The position numbers and the translations under genes were made by a program. DNA of 64,000 nucleotides from the NCBI GenBank assembly GCA_900771975.1, contig CAAGPV010000012.1, positions 1 to 64,000 on the forward strand, read 5' to 3'. Shown here in pieces: positions 50,481 through 60,053 of this stretch (position 1 is the stretch's first letter; each line of letters begins with the position of its first letter). The notes below the pieces were generated by a model. That model was given only the letters and a program-made list of their open reading frames with translations, was not told where the DNA came from and did not search any database. The DNA comes from an uncultured Prevotella sp. GTDB lineage: Bacteria > Bacteroidota > Bacteroidia > Bacteroidales > Bacteroidaceae.

Positions 50481-50999
50481 CTACTGATTTGAATAGCCCA
50501 ATTTCTGCAACACTTCGTTGCTTATGTCTATCTTTGGGCTGCCATAGATGATTCCGCTATCGCTGGCACGGTCTACAACAAGACTGTATCCACGCTGGTC
50601 GGCAAGGTCTTTTACGGCATTATAGATTTCGTCTTGTATTGGCGTCATCAGCGAAGTACGCTTTTTGAACAATTCACCTTCTGGTCCGAAATATTTGCGT
50701 TTGAGATCGGAAGCTTCCTTTTCTTTCTTCATAATCTCCTCCTGACGCTGCTTCTTCTGCTCCTGCGAAAGGAAAACCACCTCGTTTTGATAGTTTTTGT
50801 ACATCGTGCTGGCTTCCGTATTGAGAGCTTCCACCTCTGCCTGCCACTTCTTGCTCACCTGATTGAGTTGCTCATTGGCACGTTCATAGGCAGGTACATT
50901 CTTCAAGATGTACTCCATGTCGATGAGGGCAAACTTCTGTGCACTCACCGTAAGGACCGACACGAGCGCCAATCCCAATATCAATAATTTCTTTTTCAT
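50481..50999 (-). CDS. OmpH/Skp family periplasmic chaperone, paralogue 1
   Basis: 172-aa exported chaperone. A signal peptide ends VSAQK. The coiled coil spans about residues 40-115 (WQAEVEALNTEASTMYKNYQ). The end YSLVVDRASDSGIIYGSPKIDIS aligns with the other two copies. It follows bamA by 92 bases, an arrangement equivalent to bamA-skp in Proteobacteria, and should escort substrates to BamA. Confidence 0.92.
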   Translation of the reverse strand: MKKKLLILGLALVSVLTVSAQKFALIDMEYILKNVPAYERANEQLNQVSKKWQAEVEALNTEASTMYKNYQNEVVFLSQEQKKQRQEEIMKKEKEASDLKRKYFGPEGELFKKRTSLMTPIQDEIYNAVKDLADQRGYSLVVDRASDSGIIYGSPKIDISNEVLQKLGYSNQ

Positions 51000-51091
51000 A
51001 CGCTCTTTACTCCTTTTTGTTGTTTCTTTATCTGACGGCTGACGAGCCGAAAAGTTTCATCGATTTGTTTCAATCCGGCAAGGAGGTAAGA

Positions 51092-53710
51092 TTAGAACTC
51101 CTGACCCAGAATGAAGTGGAACTGACTTCCACCTTTGCTTCCAAAGACCTTGTCGAAACCATAGGCCCAGTCGATACCCATCAAGCCCACCATAGGCAAG
51201 TAGATGCGTACACCAAGGCCAGCACTGCGCTTCATGTCGAAAGGATTGAACTGCTTGGTTTCGGTCCAAGCATTACCAGCCTCGACAAAACCTAAACCGT
51301 AGATGGTGGTATTGCCCAACAAGAAGGGGTAACGCAACTCCAAAGTGAAACGGTCGTAAGCATAACCTTCAGCTCCGTAAGGGGTGAGCGAACCGTTCTC
51401 ATAACCACGCAAGCCGATGGTTTCTTCTGCATAGCTGGTGGAATAGCCACTCATTCCGTCTCCACCCATATAGAAGGTTTCGAACGGCGATTTCTTATAC
51501 TTGTTGTAGGAGCCCAGCAAGCCCAACTCTACACGAGTCATCAGCACGGGGCATTTGGTGGCATTGGCAAGGGCTGTGTACATACGAGCCTTGAATTTCC
51601 ACTTGTGATACTCTACCCACCGATACTTTTCACGTTGCTCTGCCTGGAAAGTTGCCGACTTTGAATTGGTGGCAAGGTGCTGGTAGTCTTTTCCATCCCA
51701 CTTAGACCAAGGCGGAGTAAGCGTAAGGGAAACCGTAAATTCTGATCCGCGGCGTGGGAAGAGTTGGTTGTCGGTAGACGTACGGTTGAGGGATATGCTG
51801 AAATTGAGGTTGTTTGCCTGACCATTCTGCATAAGGAAGTATCGCCAGTTTTTCAACATATAACGCGTATAAGCCAACTGCAAAGACAAGGTGAAATAGT
51901 CGTCAGGCCAGCGCAAGCGCTTTCCCCATCCCACGTTCACACCTAACAGTTTGACATACTTGTTGGGGTCGTAGTAGTTTTCATAGTTGTTGTAGCCGTA
52001 ACTGCCATAGCCACCCATGTAACTATAATAGTTTTGCATCCATCCCTGGTTGTAATAGTTACTGTTTACATCGGTCTGTTTTGAGTAATAAACACCTACA
52101 CTAAACTGGATGGGGCGTTTCCCGCCCAGCCAGTTGGTAGAATAGCTGGTACTGTAAGACTGATAATAGGAAGCGTTGCTTTGAGCAGAAATAGACAACG
52201 TCTCGCCGTCTCCAACGGGCAAGAGGCTACGGTGGGCTCCTTTCTTACGGAACAGATTGGCCATGGAGAAGTTGGTCAACTTCAAACCAATGCGTCCTAT
52301 CACTCCCGTCTGTCCCCAACCGAGAGAGAATTCCACCTGGTCGTTGGACTTTTGCTTAAGGTCCCAGTTGATGTCTACCGTTCCGTCTTCATAATTGGGC
52401 TTTACATCAGGATTGACAGCCTCGGGGTCGAAGTGGCCCATTGAGGCCAGTTCTCGAGCAGAACGCTGCAAGGCTTCCTTCGAGAACAGGTCGCCCGGCT
52501 TTGTACGCAGTTCTCGGCGGACAACGTTTTCATACAGACGGGTGTTGCCATTGATACGTACATGGTTGATATGGGCTTGCTGGCCTTCATAGATTCTCAT
52601 CTCCAAGTCGATGGAGTCGCCTACAATATTGACTTCAGTGGGCTGGAGGTTGTAAAACAGGTAACCATTGTTCCAATAAGCATTTCCAACTGCATCTTCG
52701 TCTTCTGACAATCGCTTGTGGAGATACTTCTGGTTGTAGACATCGCCTTTCTTCATATCCAGCAAGCGTGAAAGGTAATCGGTGTTGTACACCGTATTGC
52801 CTACCCACGTGACATTGCGCAGATAATATTTCTTGCCTTCGTCCACCTTGACATACACATCCACATGTTTATCATCAACATTCCATACGCTGTCTTTCAA
52901 GATGATGGCATCGCGATAGCCAAACTCGTTGTACTTGTCTATCAAATTCTTCTTGTCTTCTGTCCAACGTTCGGGCGTAAACTTCTTCGACTTCAAGAAA
53001 GAAGAGAACTTGCCCGACTCGTGCAGCTTAGCAAAAGCACCTTTCTTGAACAGACCGCCTTTCAGTTTACGGTTGGTGAGTTGCTCATTACCTTCAATAA
53101 TGATGTTGCGCACCTTCATCTTTTCCTTCTTGTCTACATCAATATCAAGGATGACCTGATTTTTGTTGGCAACATCTTCACGCTGATGAATAGTGATTTC
53201 GGCATTCTTGAAGCCTTTGTCTTCAAAATATTTCTGAGCTAATACCTTCGCACGGTTTATCATGTTAGGCGTGATTTGCCCACCCTTAATCAGTCCGAGC
53301 TTCTTGTCCATATCGTCGCGCTCCGACTTTTTCAATCCTGTAAAATTGATGGAAGACACACGCGGACGTTGTTTCAGACGTATGTGAAGATAGACTTTGT
53401 CGCCCACAATGGAGTCGGCAGCTATAGAAACGTCCGAGAAGAGACCGTGTTTCCAATAGCGTTTCACGGCATCTGTCACTTCGTTGCCTGGGAGCGAGAT
53501 AGTTTGTCCCACTGACAATCCGGAAATTCCCGCTAAAATGTAATCGTCATAGCCATCCACACCCGACACGGCAATACCACCAATAGTAACTTCAAGCGGA
53601 TTGCCAGCATAGGAAATGTCAGGATTGACTATCTTCTCCTGCGCCGAAGCAGTTATGTTTAGACCGAGAGATAGGGCCAACACGGCCAACACCTTATTTA
53701 TATATGTCAT
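51092..53710 (-). CDS. bamA: Outer membrane protein assembly factor BamA
   Basis: 872-aa Omp85 protein that inserts beta-barrel proteins into the outer membrane. A signal peptide ends ITASAQ. POTRA domains occupy about residues 30-430 (YLHIRLKQRPRVSSINFTG and MKVRNIIIEGNEQLTNRKL mark two). The 16-strand barrel follows and ends in a terminal phenylalanine (HFILGQEF), the Omp signal. The region around residues 547-587 is unusually rich in Tyr, Asn and Gly and probably forms an extracellular loop. It lies 14 bases after uppS, upstream of ompH1. Confidence 0.95.
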   Translation of the reverse strand: MTYINKVLAVLALSLGLNITASAQEKIVNPDISYAGNPLEVTIGGIAVSGVDGYDDYILAGISGLSVGQTISLPGNEVTDAVKRYWKHGLFSDVSIAADSIVGDKVYLHIRLKQRPRVSSINFTGLKKSERDDMDKKLGLIKGGQITPNMINRAKVLAQKYFEDKGFKNAEITIHQREDVANKNQVILDIDVDKKEKMKVRNIIIEGNEQLTNRKLKGGLFKKGAFAKLHESGKFSSFLKSKKFTPERWTEDKKNLIDKYNEFGYRDAIILKDSVWNVDDKHVDVYVKVDEGKKYYLRNVTWVGNTVYNTDYLSRLLDMKKGDVYNQKYLHKRLSEDEDAVGNAYWNNGYLFYNLQPTEVNIVGDSIDLEMRIYEGQQAHINHVRINGNTRLYENVVRRELRTKPGDLFSKEALQRSARELASMGHFDPEAVNPDVKPNYEDGTVDINWDLKQKSNDQVEFSLGWGQTGVIGRIGLKLTNFSMANLFRKKGAHRSLLPVGDGETLSISAQSNASYYQSYSTSYSTNWLGGKRPIQFSVGVYYSKQTDVNSNYYNQGWMQNYYSYMGGYGSYGYNNYENYYDPNKYVKLLGVNVGWGKRLRWPDDYFTLSLQLAYTRYMLKNWRYFLMQNGQANNLNFSISLNRTSTDNQLFPRRGSEFTVSLTLTPPWSKWDGKDYQHLATNSKSATFQAEQREKYRWVEYHKWKFKARMYTALANATKCPVLMTRVELGLLGSYNKYKKSPFETFYMGGDGMSGYSTSYAEETIGLRGYENGSLTPYGAEGYAYDRFTLELRYPFLLGNTTIYGLGFVEAGNAWTETKQFNPFDMKRSAGLGVRIYLPMVGLMGIDWAYGFDKVFGSKGGSQFHFILGQEF

Positions 53711-53724
53711 TCTCTGTTTGTTTT

Positions 53725-54468
53725 CTATTGTTGTTCTTCTTCTGTTTGTGCCTCTGTCTTGCCAAAACGGCGTTGGCGGTTTTGATAACTTCGTATAGCT
53801 TTATGCAAGTCGTCTTCCGAGAAATCGGGCCAGAATGTGTCGCAGAAGTAAAGTTCCGAATAGGCAATCTGCCACAACAAGAAATTGGAGATGCGCAGTT
53901 CGCCTCCCGTTCGGATGAGCAAATCGGGATCGGGCATAAACTTTGTGCACAGATGTTTGCTCACTGCCTGCTCATCAATGTCAGAGGGTTGCAAGCGACC
54001 TTCTACCGCTTCCTGTGCCAATTGGCGTGCTGCTTCGGTAATTTCCCAACGCGAAGAATAGCTCAAGGCCACCACCATGGTCATTGCCGAGTTTCCAGCC
54101 GTGTGCTCGATGGTCTCCTTCAACTTCTGCTGAACGCTTTCTGGAAGACGACCGATGTCTCCTATGACTTGAAAACGTACATTGTTCTTCATGAAAATCT
54201 CGTCTTCCAACGATGAAAGCACCAGTCCCATCAAAGCTGCCACCTCATCAGCGGGCCTATTCCAGTTTTCCGTAGAGAACGTGTAGAGCGTTAAATACTT
54301 TACACCAAGGCGTGTGCATTCGGACGTAATGCGCCTAACCGTTTCAACGCCTGCCTGATGGCCATAGCTTCTGGGCTTACCCTGCTGGGTCGCCCACCGG
54401 CCATTGCCGTCCATTATGATAGCTATATGGCCCGGAATGCGGGTCATGTCAAGGTCATTCGTCTTCAT
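53725..54468 (-). CDS. uppS: Isoprenyl transferase (undecaprenyl diphosphate synthase)
   Basis: 247-aa cis-prenyltransferase that builds the C55 lipid carrier for peptidoglycan and surface glycans. The signature [17 protein letters not shown] includes the catalytic aspartate, and the C-terminal [19 protein letters not shown] and WPDFSEDDL motifs are present. It overlaps the upstream outer-membrane protein gene by 14 bases; MTRIPGHIA at 54447 would be an alternative start without overlap. Confidence 0.96.
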   Translation of the reverse strand: MKTNDLDMTRIPGHIAIIMDGNGRWATQQGKPRSYGHQAGVETVRRITSECTRLGVKYLTLYTFSTENWNRPADEVAALMGLVLSSLEDEIFMKNNVRFQVIGDIGRLPESVQQKLKETIEHTAGNSAMTMVVALSYSSRWEITEAARQLAQEAVEGRLQPSDIDEQAVSKHLCTKFMPDPDLLIRTGGELRISNFLLWQIAYSELYFCDTFWPDFSEDDLHKAIRSYQNRQRRFGKTEAQTEEEQQ

Positions 54469-55147
54469 TGTGACAAGTTCTACATTTAGCCATAAAACTA
54501 TAGGTCAGCGTAAGTTGCAATGTGGAATAGCAGTCTGTATTTTTGAATGCACCACTGCTCTGAATGCCGTAAGGGTCTTTCTGGCCATCCAGTTCGTCGC
54601 TTAACGAAAAATGCAACGCCCATTCCAAACCAACATTCATGCGCTGTCCTACTTTATATTTCACTCCAATTCCTATTGGTACATTCCCCGTGAACACACT
54701 CGACTTATCTCCCCCGTCGGTTTTAACATAGGTTGCACCTATGCCCGCAAAGAGAAAAGGAGTTAACCGGTGGGCTCTAAAATAATCGCGTCCTGTACCA
54801 TAAGGCCAAAAATTATATTCGAAAGTCAAGTCTAACCCCACCAACGTGTTGCTAAACTCATAAGGATTGTCGGCAAAATTCGGATAATAAGTCTTTACAT
54901 CCTTGGAACTTCCTTTCATCTTGCCAAACTGGGCATTGAGTTTCAAGCCCCTATAAGTATCAAAATTGTAGCGGCCCACAATGGAAGCCATGGGTTGCAA
55001 GTCTTTGGTAAGATTGCCGTTAAAGTCACCCAAATAGCCTGCCATACCGCCTCCTACACCTATTTCCATACGATACTGAGGATCTTCCTGTGCACACAAG
55101 TGCGTCACAGACAATAAAAGCAGTATCAAGAAAAGGCCTTTTTTCAT
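54455..55147 (-). CDS. Outer-membrane beta-barrel protein, DUF6089-like
   Basis: 230-aa exported protein. A signal peptide ([20 protein letters not shown]) precedes a small beta-barrel with alternating strands such as [32 protein letters not shown] and [10 protein letters not shown]. The position beside uppS-bamA matches the Bacteroidota DUF6089 family as I recall it. Function unknown. I start at 55147; frames upstream of that lack a signal peptide. It is 22 bases after a DUF6242-like lipoprotein gene. Confidence 0.85.
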   Translation of the reverse strand: MKKGLFLILLLLSVTHLCAQEDPQYRMEIGVGGGMAGYLGDFNGNLTKDLQPMASIVGRYNFDTYRGLKLNAQFGKMKGSSKDVKTYYPNFADNPYEFSNTLVGLDLTFEYNFWPYGTGRDYFRAHRLTPFLFAGIGATYVKTDGGDKSSVFTGNVPIGIGVKYKVGQRMNVGLEWALHFSLSDELDGQKDPYGIQSSGAFKNTDCYSTLQLTLTYSFMAKCRTCHNEDE

Positions 55148-55169
55148 ATTTTCACTTCTACAACAAAGG

Positions 55170-56558
55170 TTACTGCAAATTGCTATCGGCCCAGCCAAGT
55201 CTGTTGAGACGCCCTCGCCACACTTGACCATCTTTACACAGAAGCCAAACATAGTTGTTTCTGTCTACAGTGACAGTAAACACCTCATTGGGGACAACAC
55301 CTGTCGGCAAGCAATAATCGGTGGTTGTCTTCCAAGTGATTCCTCCATCCGAGCTTTGATAAACCGAAGAAAAAGTTCCATTAAGGTAACCTATGGCAAG
55401 CGCTTTTCCATCATAGGGGAAGACGGTAAGTCCTGTCATGTTTCTAAGATTATAAGTTTGGTCGCTCGCCACATCCACATATGACCATTTTCCTGGTACT
55501 GGATAATCAGAGTAATCAACCATTTTGCTCCATGCCTTTGCATAGGTGTCGCCCGAGCGGGTTCCTACTATCATCACACGGTCAACCTGCGAATTGGTTT
55601 TCAAGGGCGAACAGGTGTAACTAATATTGTCGGTGGGAAGCAACAAGCTGTCGTCATCCAATTCTTCTGCCGTCCATGTCTTCCCCGCATCCTTGGAAAC
55701 CTTCAGCGTTTTCTCGGCAGAAAGGGCATACAGTTCGGTTGTACTGGCTGCAACAAGTTGCTGCAAACTGGTTTGAGTCGAAACTTGTTCCCAATGTTCA
55801 CCGTCAGTGGAACGAAGAACCATCCTGTCTGTAAGTATATAGAGATAACCGTTCCAAGCCAAAACACCTTTGTAAGCTTCCTTTTCAAAAGGTGTATTGA
55901 TATTGGAATTTGCCACTCGCCATTTCAAACTGTCCTTGAGCGATGTGTAAAAAAGAGTAGTGTAGTTCTGAATGTCGGCTGCCAAGAAAAGTGTATCACC
56001 CTTGGCAATAGCCTTCAAACCATTTGCCTGAGACAAGTCGAATGGGAAATCAGCCTGCTTAGACCACACAAAATCATCACCTTCTTGCTGGTGTACATTG
56101 ACCTTAACCCTATAGCTACGATAGCTTTTCCCGTCTTGAGACAAGACACGGAACTCTCGTGGCTCACTAAAGTCAATGGAATCGGAACTGGAATAATATG
56201 TGACAGAATCGCTTGTAAGCGATTTCAAGAATACTACCCCACCATTTTTTGAGCTAACGGTGGCCAAGACATGCTTCACATCACTGAAGCATGGCAAAGA
56301 ATCGGGATTATATATCGAATCATTTTGCTGATCGATAAAGAAACGATACTTGCTACCCACAAGGGTCGTTTTTATGGTTGTATCATTTCCGGAAGCTGTT
56401 TTGCTACTTACGTATTGGTTGATGGTACCTAAAGAAAACGCCGTTATGGCAGTATCATTATAATAGGTGTAATCGTTATCATTGTCGTCCTTGAGACAAG
56501 AGGCCATCAGCAAAGCCATAGCCATCAGCAGGACAAGGGGCATGATCTTTTTTTTCAT
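55170..56558 (-). CDS. DUF6242-like lipoprotein with BNR-type repeats
   Basis: 462-aa lipoprotein (lipobox LMASC, cysteine at about residue 21), followed by an acidic stretch KDDNDNDYTYYND that may act as a surface export signal. The N-terminal 130 residues are a small beta domain. The remainder has Asp-box-like repeats (STDGEHWEQV, SKDAGKTWTA, SSDGGITWKT) typical of sialidase-like beta-propellers. Matches my recollection of DUF6242. The propeller carries no clear sialidase active-site set (no FRIP box), so it is probably non-catalytic. A -7 like TAAATTTG lies at 56737-56730. Confidence 0.85.
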   Translation of the reverse strand: MKKKIMPLVLLMAMALLMASCLKDDNDNDYTYYNDTAITAFSLGTINQYVSSKTASGNDTTIKTTLVGSKYRFFIDQQNDSIYNPDSLPCFSDVKHVLATVSSKNGGVVFLKSLTSDSVTYYSSSDSIDFSEPREFRVLSQDGKSYRSYRVKVNVHQQEGDDFVWSKQADFPFDLSQANGLKAIAKGDTLFLAADIQNYTTLFYTSLKDSLKWRVANSNINTPFEKEAYKGVLAWNGYLYILTDRMVLRSTDGEHWEQVSTQTSLQQLVAASTTELYALSAEKTLKVSKDAGKTWTAEELDDDSLLLPTDNISYTCSPLKTNSQVDRVMIVGTRSGDTYAKAWSKMVDYSDYPVPGKWSYVDVASDQTYNLRNMTGLTVFPYDGKALAIGYLNGTFSSVYQSSDGGITWKTTTDYCLPTGVVPNEVFTVTVDRNNYVWLLCKDGQVWRGRLNRLGWADSNLQ

Positions 56559-56729
56559 CTGTCAGAAATCATTAAAATGGGCATAGCACCCTACCAACAA
56601 CGCCATCTTGCTATATGCTTGACATGGTTACCGATAAGTGATGCCTATATATACCTTTAGCTCCTCTCCCTTAAAAAACAGCCTATTACAAGACATAACA
56701 CAACCGATTAAAAGGAAAAGAATTGTTTG

Positions 56730-56737
56730 CAAATTTA
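56730..56737 (-). promoter_or_regulatory. Candidate -7 box of the envelope-biogenesis operon
   Basis: TAAATTTG on the minus strand, about 170 bases before the DUF6242-like ATG. No matching TTTG is seen at -33. The 512-base gap 56559-57070 contains otherwise only AT-rich sequence and the pckA terminator. Confidence 0.4.
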
Positions 56738-56972
56738 CAGAGAATTCCTTAAAAACGAGGGCTTTTGTACTTATTATTATTTAATTTATGCTTTTTCAGT
56801 GGCTTTTTTAAGGTTGTTTAGGGATTTATAACCGCCTAACAACGTTTACGTTTTTGTGCTATTACTTTTTAAAGACTTATAGAATGGGGGTTCTGTGAAA
56901 AACTGTAAACTTGCCAATCGCCCGATTTTTCGGTTTTCAACATGCGCCATAAAGGTTCTGAAACCAGTAAAT

Positions 56973-57023
56973 AAAAAACCTATCCACTGCGGCTGAACTG
57001 TCAACATCCGCATGGATAGGTTT
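56973..57023 (-). terminator. Terminator of pckA
   Basis: Minus strand: 11-bp outer stem AAACCTATCCA/TGGATAGGTTT, an inner TGCGG/CCGCA stem after a one-base bulge, then six U. It follows the pckA stop by about 48 bases. Confidence 0.8.
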
Positions 57024-57070
57024 GAAAGTATTAAGGTAACGCTTCTAAAGCGTTGTACCAATTGCTAAGA

Positions 57071-58687
57071 TTAAAGCTGAGGACCAGCTGCAACAAGAGC
57101 CTTACCAGCTTCGTTTCCTTCGTACTTCTTGAAGTTCTTGATGAAGCGTGCAGCCAAATCTTTAGCCTTTTCTTCCCACTGAGCTACATCAGCATAAGTA
57201 TCACGTGGGTCGAGGATGTTAGGATCTACACCTTCCAACTGTGTAGGAACTACAAAGTTGAAGTATGGAACCGTCTTGGTTGGAGCCTTGTCGATAGAGT
57301 GATCGAGGATAGCATCGATAATACCACGGGTATCACGGATAGAGATACGCTTGCCAGTTCCGTTCCAACCGGTGTTAACCAAATAAGCCTTAGCACCGCT
57401 CTTCTCCATCTTCTTAACCAATTCTTCAGCATACTTGGTTGGATGAAGTTCCAAGAAAGCTTGGCCGAAGCAAGCAGAGAAAGTTGGAGTAGGCTCTGTA
57501 ATACCGCGTTCTGTACCTGCCAACTTAGCAGTGAAGCCAGAAAGGAAGTAATACTTGGTCTGCTCTGCGCTCAAGATAGAAACTGGAGGAAGAACACCGA
57601 AGGCATCTGCAGACAAGAAAATTACTTGCTTAGCAGCAGGACCCTGTGATTCAGGACGCTGGATGTTCTTGATGTGATAGATAGGATAAGATACACGAGT
57701 GTTCTCGGTTACGCTCTTGTCTGCGAAATCAATCTTACCATCCTTGTCAACAGTTACGTTCTCGAGAAGAGCGTCACGGGTAATGGCGTTATAGATGTCG
57801 GGCTCAGACTCCTTGTCGAGGTTAATTACCTTTGCATAGCAACCACCTTCAAAGTTGAAGACGCCTTCATCATCCCATCCGTGCTCGTCATCACCGATAA
57901 GCTTACGCTTTGGATCGGTAGACAAAGTGGTCTTACCTGTTCCAGAGAGGCCGAAGAAGATTGCGGTATTCTCACCATTCATATCGGTGTTTGCAGAGCA
58001 GTGCATAGCTGCCATGCCCTTCAATGGCAAGAAATAGTTCATCATAGAGAACATACCTTTCTTCATTTCACCACCATACCATGTGTTGATGATAACTTGC
58101 TCTTTGGAAGTTACGTTGAAGACAACGGCTGTTTCTGAGTGAAGACCAAGTTCCTTCCAGTTTTCTACCTTTGCTTTTGATGCATTGTAGACAATGAAAT
58201 CAGGCTCCTGCTCGAAGTCAGCTTCTGTCTTTGGACGGATGAACATGTTTGTAACAAAGTGAGCTTGCCAAGCAACCTCAACGATGAAACGAACCTTCAT
58301 ACGGGTATTCTTGTGCGTACCACAGAAACCATCAACTACATAAAGCTTCTTATTAGAAAGCTCTTTCTGAGCAATTGCCTTTACTGCATCCCAAGCTTCC
58401 TTGCTTGCGCGATGGTTGTCGTTGTGGTATTCCTCGCTATCCCACCATACAGTGTCGTGAGATGTTGCATCATCAACGATAAACTTATCTTTAGGAGAGC
58501 GGCCAGTATAGATACCAGTCATTACGTTCACTGCACCGAGTTCAGTCTCTTGACCTTTATCATAGCCCTCAAGACCTTCTTTTGTTTCCTCGTTGAACAA
58601 CACCTCGTAAGAAGGATTGTACAGAACTTCAGCTGTTCCAGTCTGAATTCCGTAGCTTGCTAATACCTGCTTATCAAACTTTGCCAT
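57071..58687 (-). CDS. pckA: Phosphoenolpyruvate carboxykinase (ATP)
   Basis: 538-aa cytoplasmic enzyme interconverting oxaloacetate plus ATP with phosphoenolpyruvate plus CO2. In succinate-forming anaerobes of this group it runs in the CO2-fixing direction. The kinase loop is [15 protein letters not shown] near residue 240, followed by the metal site [12 protein letters not shown]. Family length. It has a leader of about 160 bases and a single-gene transcript closed by a strong terminator. Confidence 0.97.
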   Translation of the reverse strand: MAKFDKQVLASYGIQTGTAEVLYNPSYEVLFNEETKEGLEGYDKGQETELGAVNVMTGIYTGRSPKDKFIVDDATSHDTVWWDSEEYHNDNHRASKEAWDAVKAIAQKELSNKKLYVVDGFCGTHKNTRMKVRFIVEVAWQAHFVTNMFIRPKTEADFEQEPDFIVYNASKAKVENWKELGLHSETAVVFNVTSKEQVIINTWYGGEMKKGMFSMMNYFLPLKGMAAMHCSANTDMNGENTAIFFGLSGTGKTTLSTDPKRKLIGDDEHGWDDEGVFNFEGGCYAKVINLDKESEPDIYNAITRDALLENVTVDKDGKIDFADKSVTENTRVSYPIYHIKNIQRPESQGPAAKQVIFLSADAFGVLPPVSILSAEQTKYYFLSGFTAKLAGTERGITEPTPTFSACFGQAFLELHPTKYAEELVKKMEKSGAKAYLVNTGWNGTGKRISIRDTRGIIDAILDHSIDKAPTKTVPYFNFVVPTQLEGVDPNILDPRDTYADVAQWEEKAKDLAARFIKNFKKYEGNEAGKALVAAGPQL

Positions 58688-58857
58688 TTTAATTAAAATA
58701 TTTTAGAATTGTGATTAATGAATCAACTTCTGCAAACCATGCTCCACTCTTGCCTTGTTGGGGCCGTTGTTTCTGCCATGGCCACTTTCATTGTTCTTGT
58801 TATATAATAGGTATTGATTGGCCAGAATATTATTCCTACACCTTTCTTAACCCACCG

Positions 58858-58865
58858 CAAAGTTA
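58858..58865 (-). promoter_or_regulatory. Candidate -7 box of pckA
   Basis: TAACTTTG on the minus strand, about 170 bases before the pckA ATG; no standard -33 box. The 647-base gap 58688-59334 also holds a 15-bp inverted repeat (58939-58953) and the upp promoter. Confidence 0.5.
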
Positions 58866-58938
58866 GAAAAAAACTATAATACCACCATATTTATTAATGC
58901 CAAAAAACGTTTTGGTGCGACTTCTTTTAAGTTAAATT

Positions 58939-58953
58939 ATCCGAAATTCGGAT
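58939..58953. promoter_or_regulatory. 15-bp inverted repeat between pckA and upp
   Basis: ATCCGAA-A-TTCGGAT: 7-bp arms around one central base, 74 bases upstream of the pckA -7 box. It is the size of a dimeric regulator operator. No regulator gene is adjacent. Confidence 0.4.
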
Positions 58954-59223
58954 GGTTATATATTGTTTGCTATTTGCATGTGGCAATTTCATATTAGCGT
59001 TGGAACGCTTTTCTTCTTCCAACATTCTCTATTGTACATTTCAGAACGAGCTTTAGTAATTCCTCTTTACTGCCGGACTGACCCTTAACGCCAAAAAAAG
59101 TGAGAAACGACAGTGGCGAGAATGTTGTCTCTATCCACATTGTCTATTGTTAAAGAAATAGAAAAGTATCCTATTTAGACTGCAAGCAATTTGTCCATTG
59201 AGGGGGAAATAAAAAAATATCGG

Positions 59224-59231
59224 TAAATTTG
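59224..59231 (+). promoter_or_regulatory. Candidate -7 box of upp
   Basis: TAAATTTG, 104 bases before the upp ATG. The nearest TTG (59198-59200) is 23 bases upstream, slightly wide. Confidence 0.5.
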
Positions 59232-59334
59232 CATGGTTCAGATTACGCTTGTTGTATAGGCGTACGCTCAGTATATTAACAGGCGGGCCTACAGAAACAC
59301 ATTGTCAATCATCAACTTATAAAAAATAAAGACT

Positions 59335-59994
59335 ATGGATATTATCGATCTCAGTAAGACCAACTCCATCATCAATCAGTACATGGCTGAGATTCGCGAT
59401 GCCGAGTATCAGAAGAACCGTCTGCTTTTTCGTAACAACATCATGCGTGTGGGAGAGTATGAGGCCTTTGAAATTTCAAAATCGCTCCACTACGAAGAGA
59501 AAGACATTGCCACCCCATTAGGCATATCTAAAGTGAATGTTCCGACCGACAAAATTGTTCTTGCCACAATCTTCAGGGCTGGCTTACCTTTCCATCAAGG
59601 TTTTTTGAACGTTTTCGACCATGCCGGCAATGCTTTCGTTTCTGCCTACCGCGAATATAAGGATGCCGCCCATCACGAAGTTGGCATACACGTGGAGTAT
59701 CTTGCCACCCCTTCGATAGACGAGAAGACACTCATCATTGCAGACCCGATGTTGGCCACTGGAGGCTCGATGGAACTGGGTTACAAAGCCTTTATCACCA
59801 AAGGAACGCCCAAACGCATACATGTGGCCTGCGTTATTGCCACACCTGAGGGTATAGACCACATCAAAGCAACCCTTCCTGAGGAAAAAACAACCATTTG
59901 GTGTGCCGCCATCGACCCAGGAATGAACGAACACAAATATATCGTTCCTGGCTTTGGCGATGCTGGAGACCTTTGTTACGGAGACAAACTGTAA
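59335..59994 (+). CDS. upp: Uracil phosphoribosyltransferase
   Basis: 219-aa cytoplasmic salvage enzyme that joins uracil to PRPP giving UMP. The PRPP loop is IIADPMLATGGSMELGYKAF near residue 139-158, and the C-terminal uracil-binding region is AIDPGMNEHKYIVPGFGDAGDLCYG. It is monocistronic. A bidirectional terminator separates it from korB. Confidence 0.95.
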   Translation: MDIIDLSKTNSIINQYMAEIRDAEYQKNRLLFRNNIMRVGEYEAFEISKSLHYEEKDIATPLGISKVNVPTDKIVLATIFRAGLPFHQGFLNVFDHAGNAFVSAYREYKDAAHHEVGIHVEYLATPSIDEKTLIIADPMLATGGSMELGYKAFITKGTPKRIHVACVIATPEGIDHIKATLPEEKTTIWCAAIDPGMNEHKYIVPGFGDAGDLCYGDKL

Positions 59995-60007
59995 AAGTTC
60001 ATTCATC

Positions 60008-60053
60008 ATAATAAAAAACCGGTTCGGAAATATTCGAACCGGTTTTTTATTAT
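60008..60053. terminator. Bidirectional terminator between upp and korB
   Basis: 19-bp perfect stem (60008-60026 with 60035-60053), loop 8 bases, GC core CCGGTTCG/CGAACCGG flanked by A and T tracts, so it gives a U-tract on both strands. It overlaps the last bases of korB (60050-60053). Confidence 0.9.
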
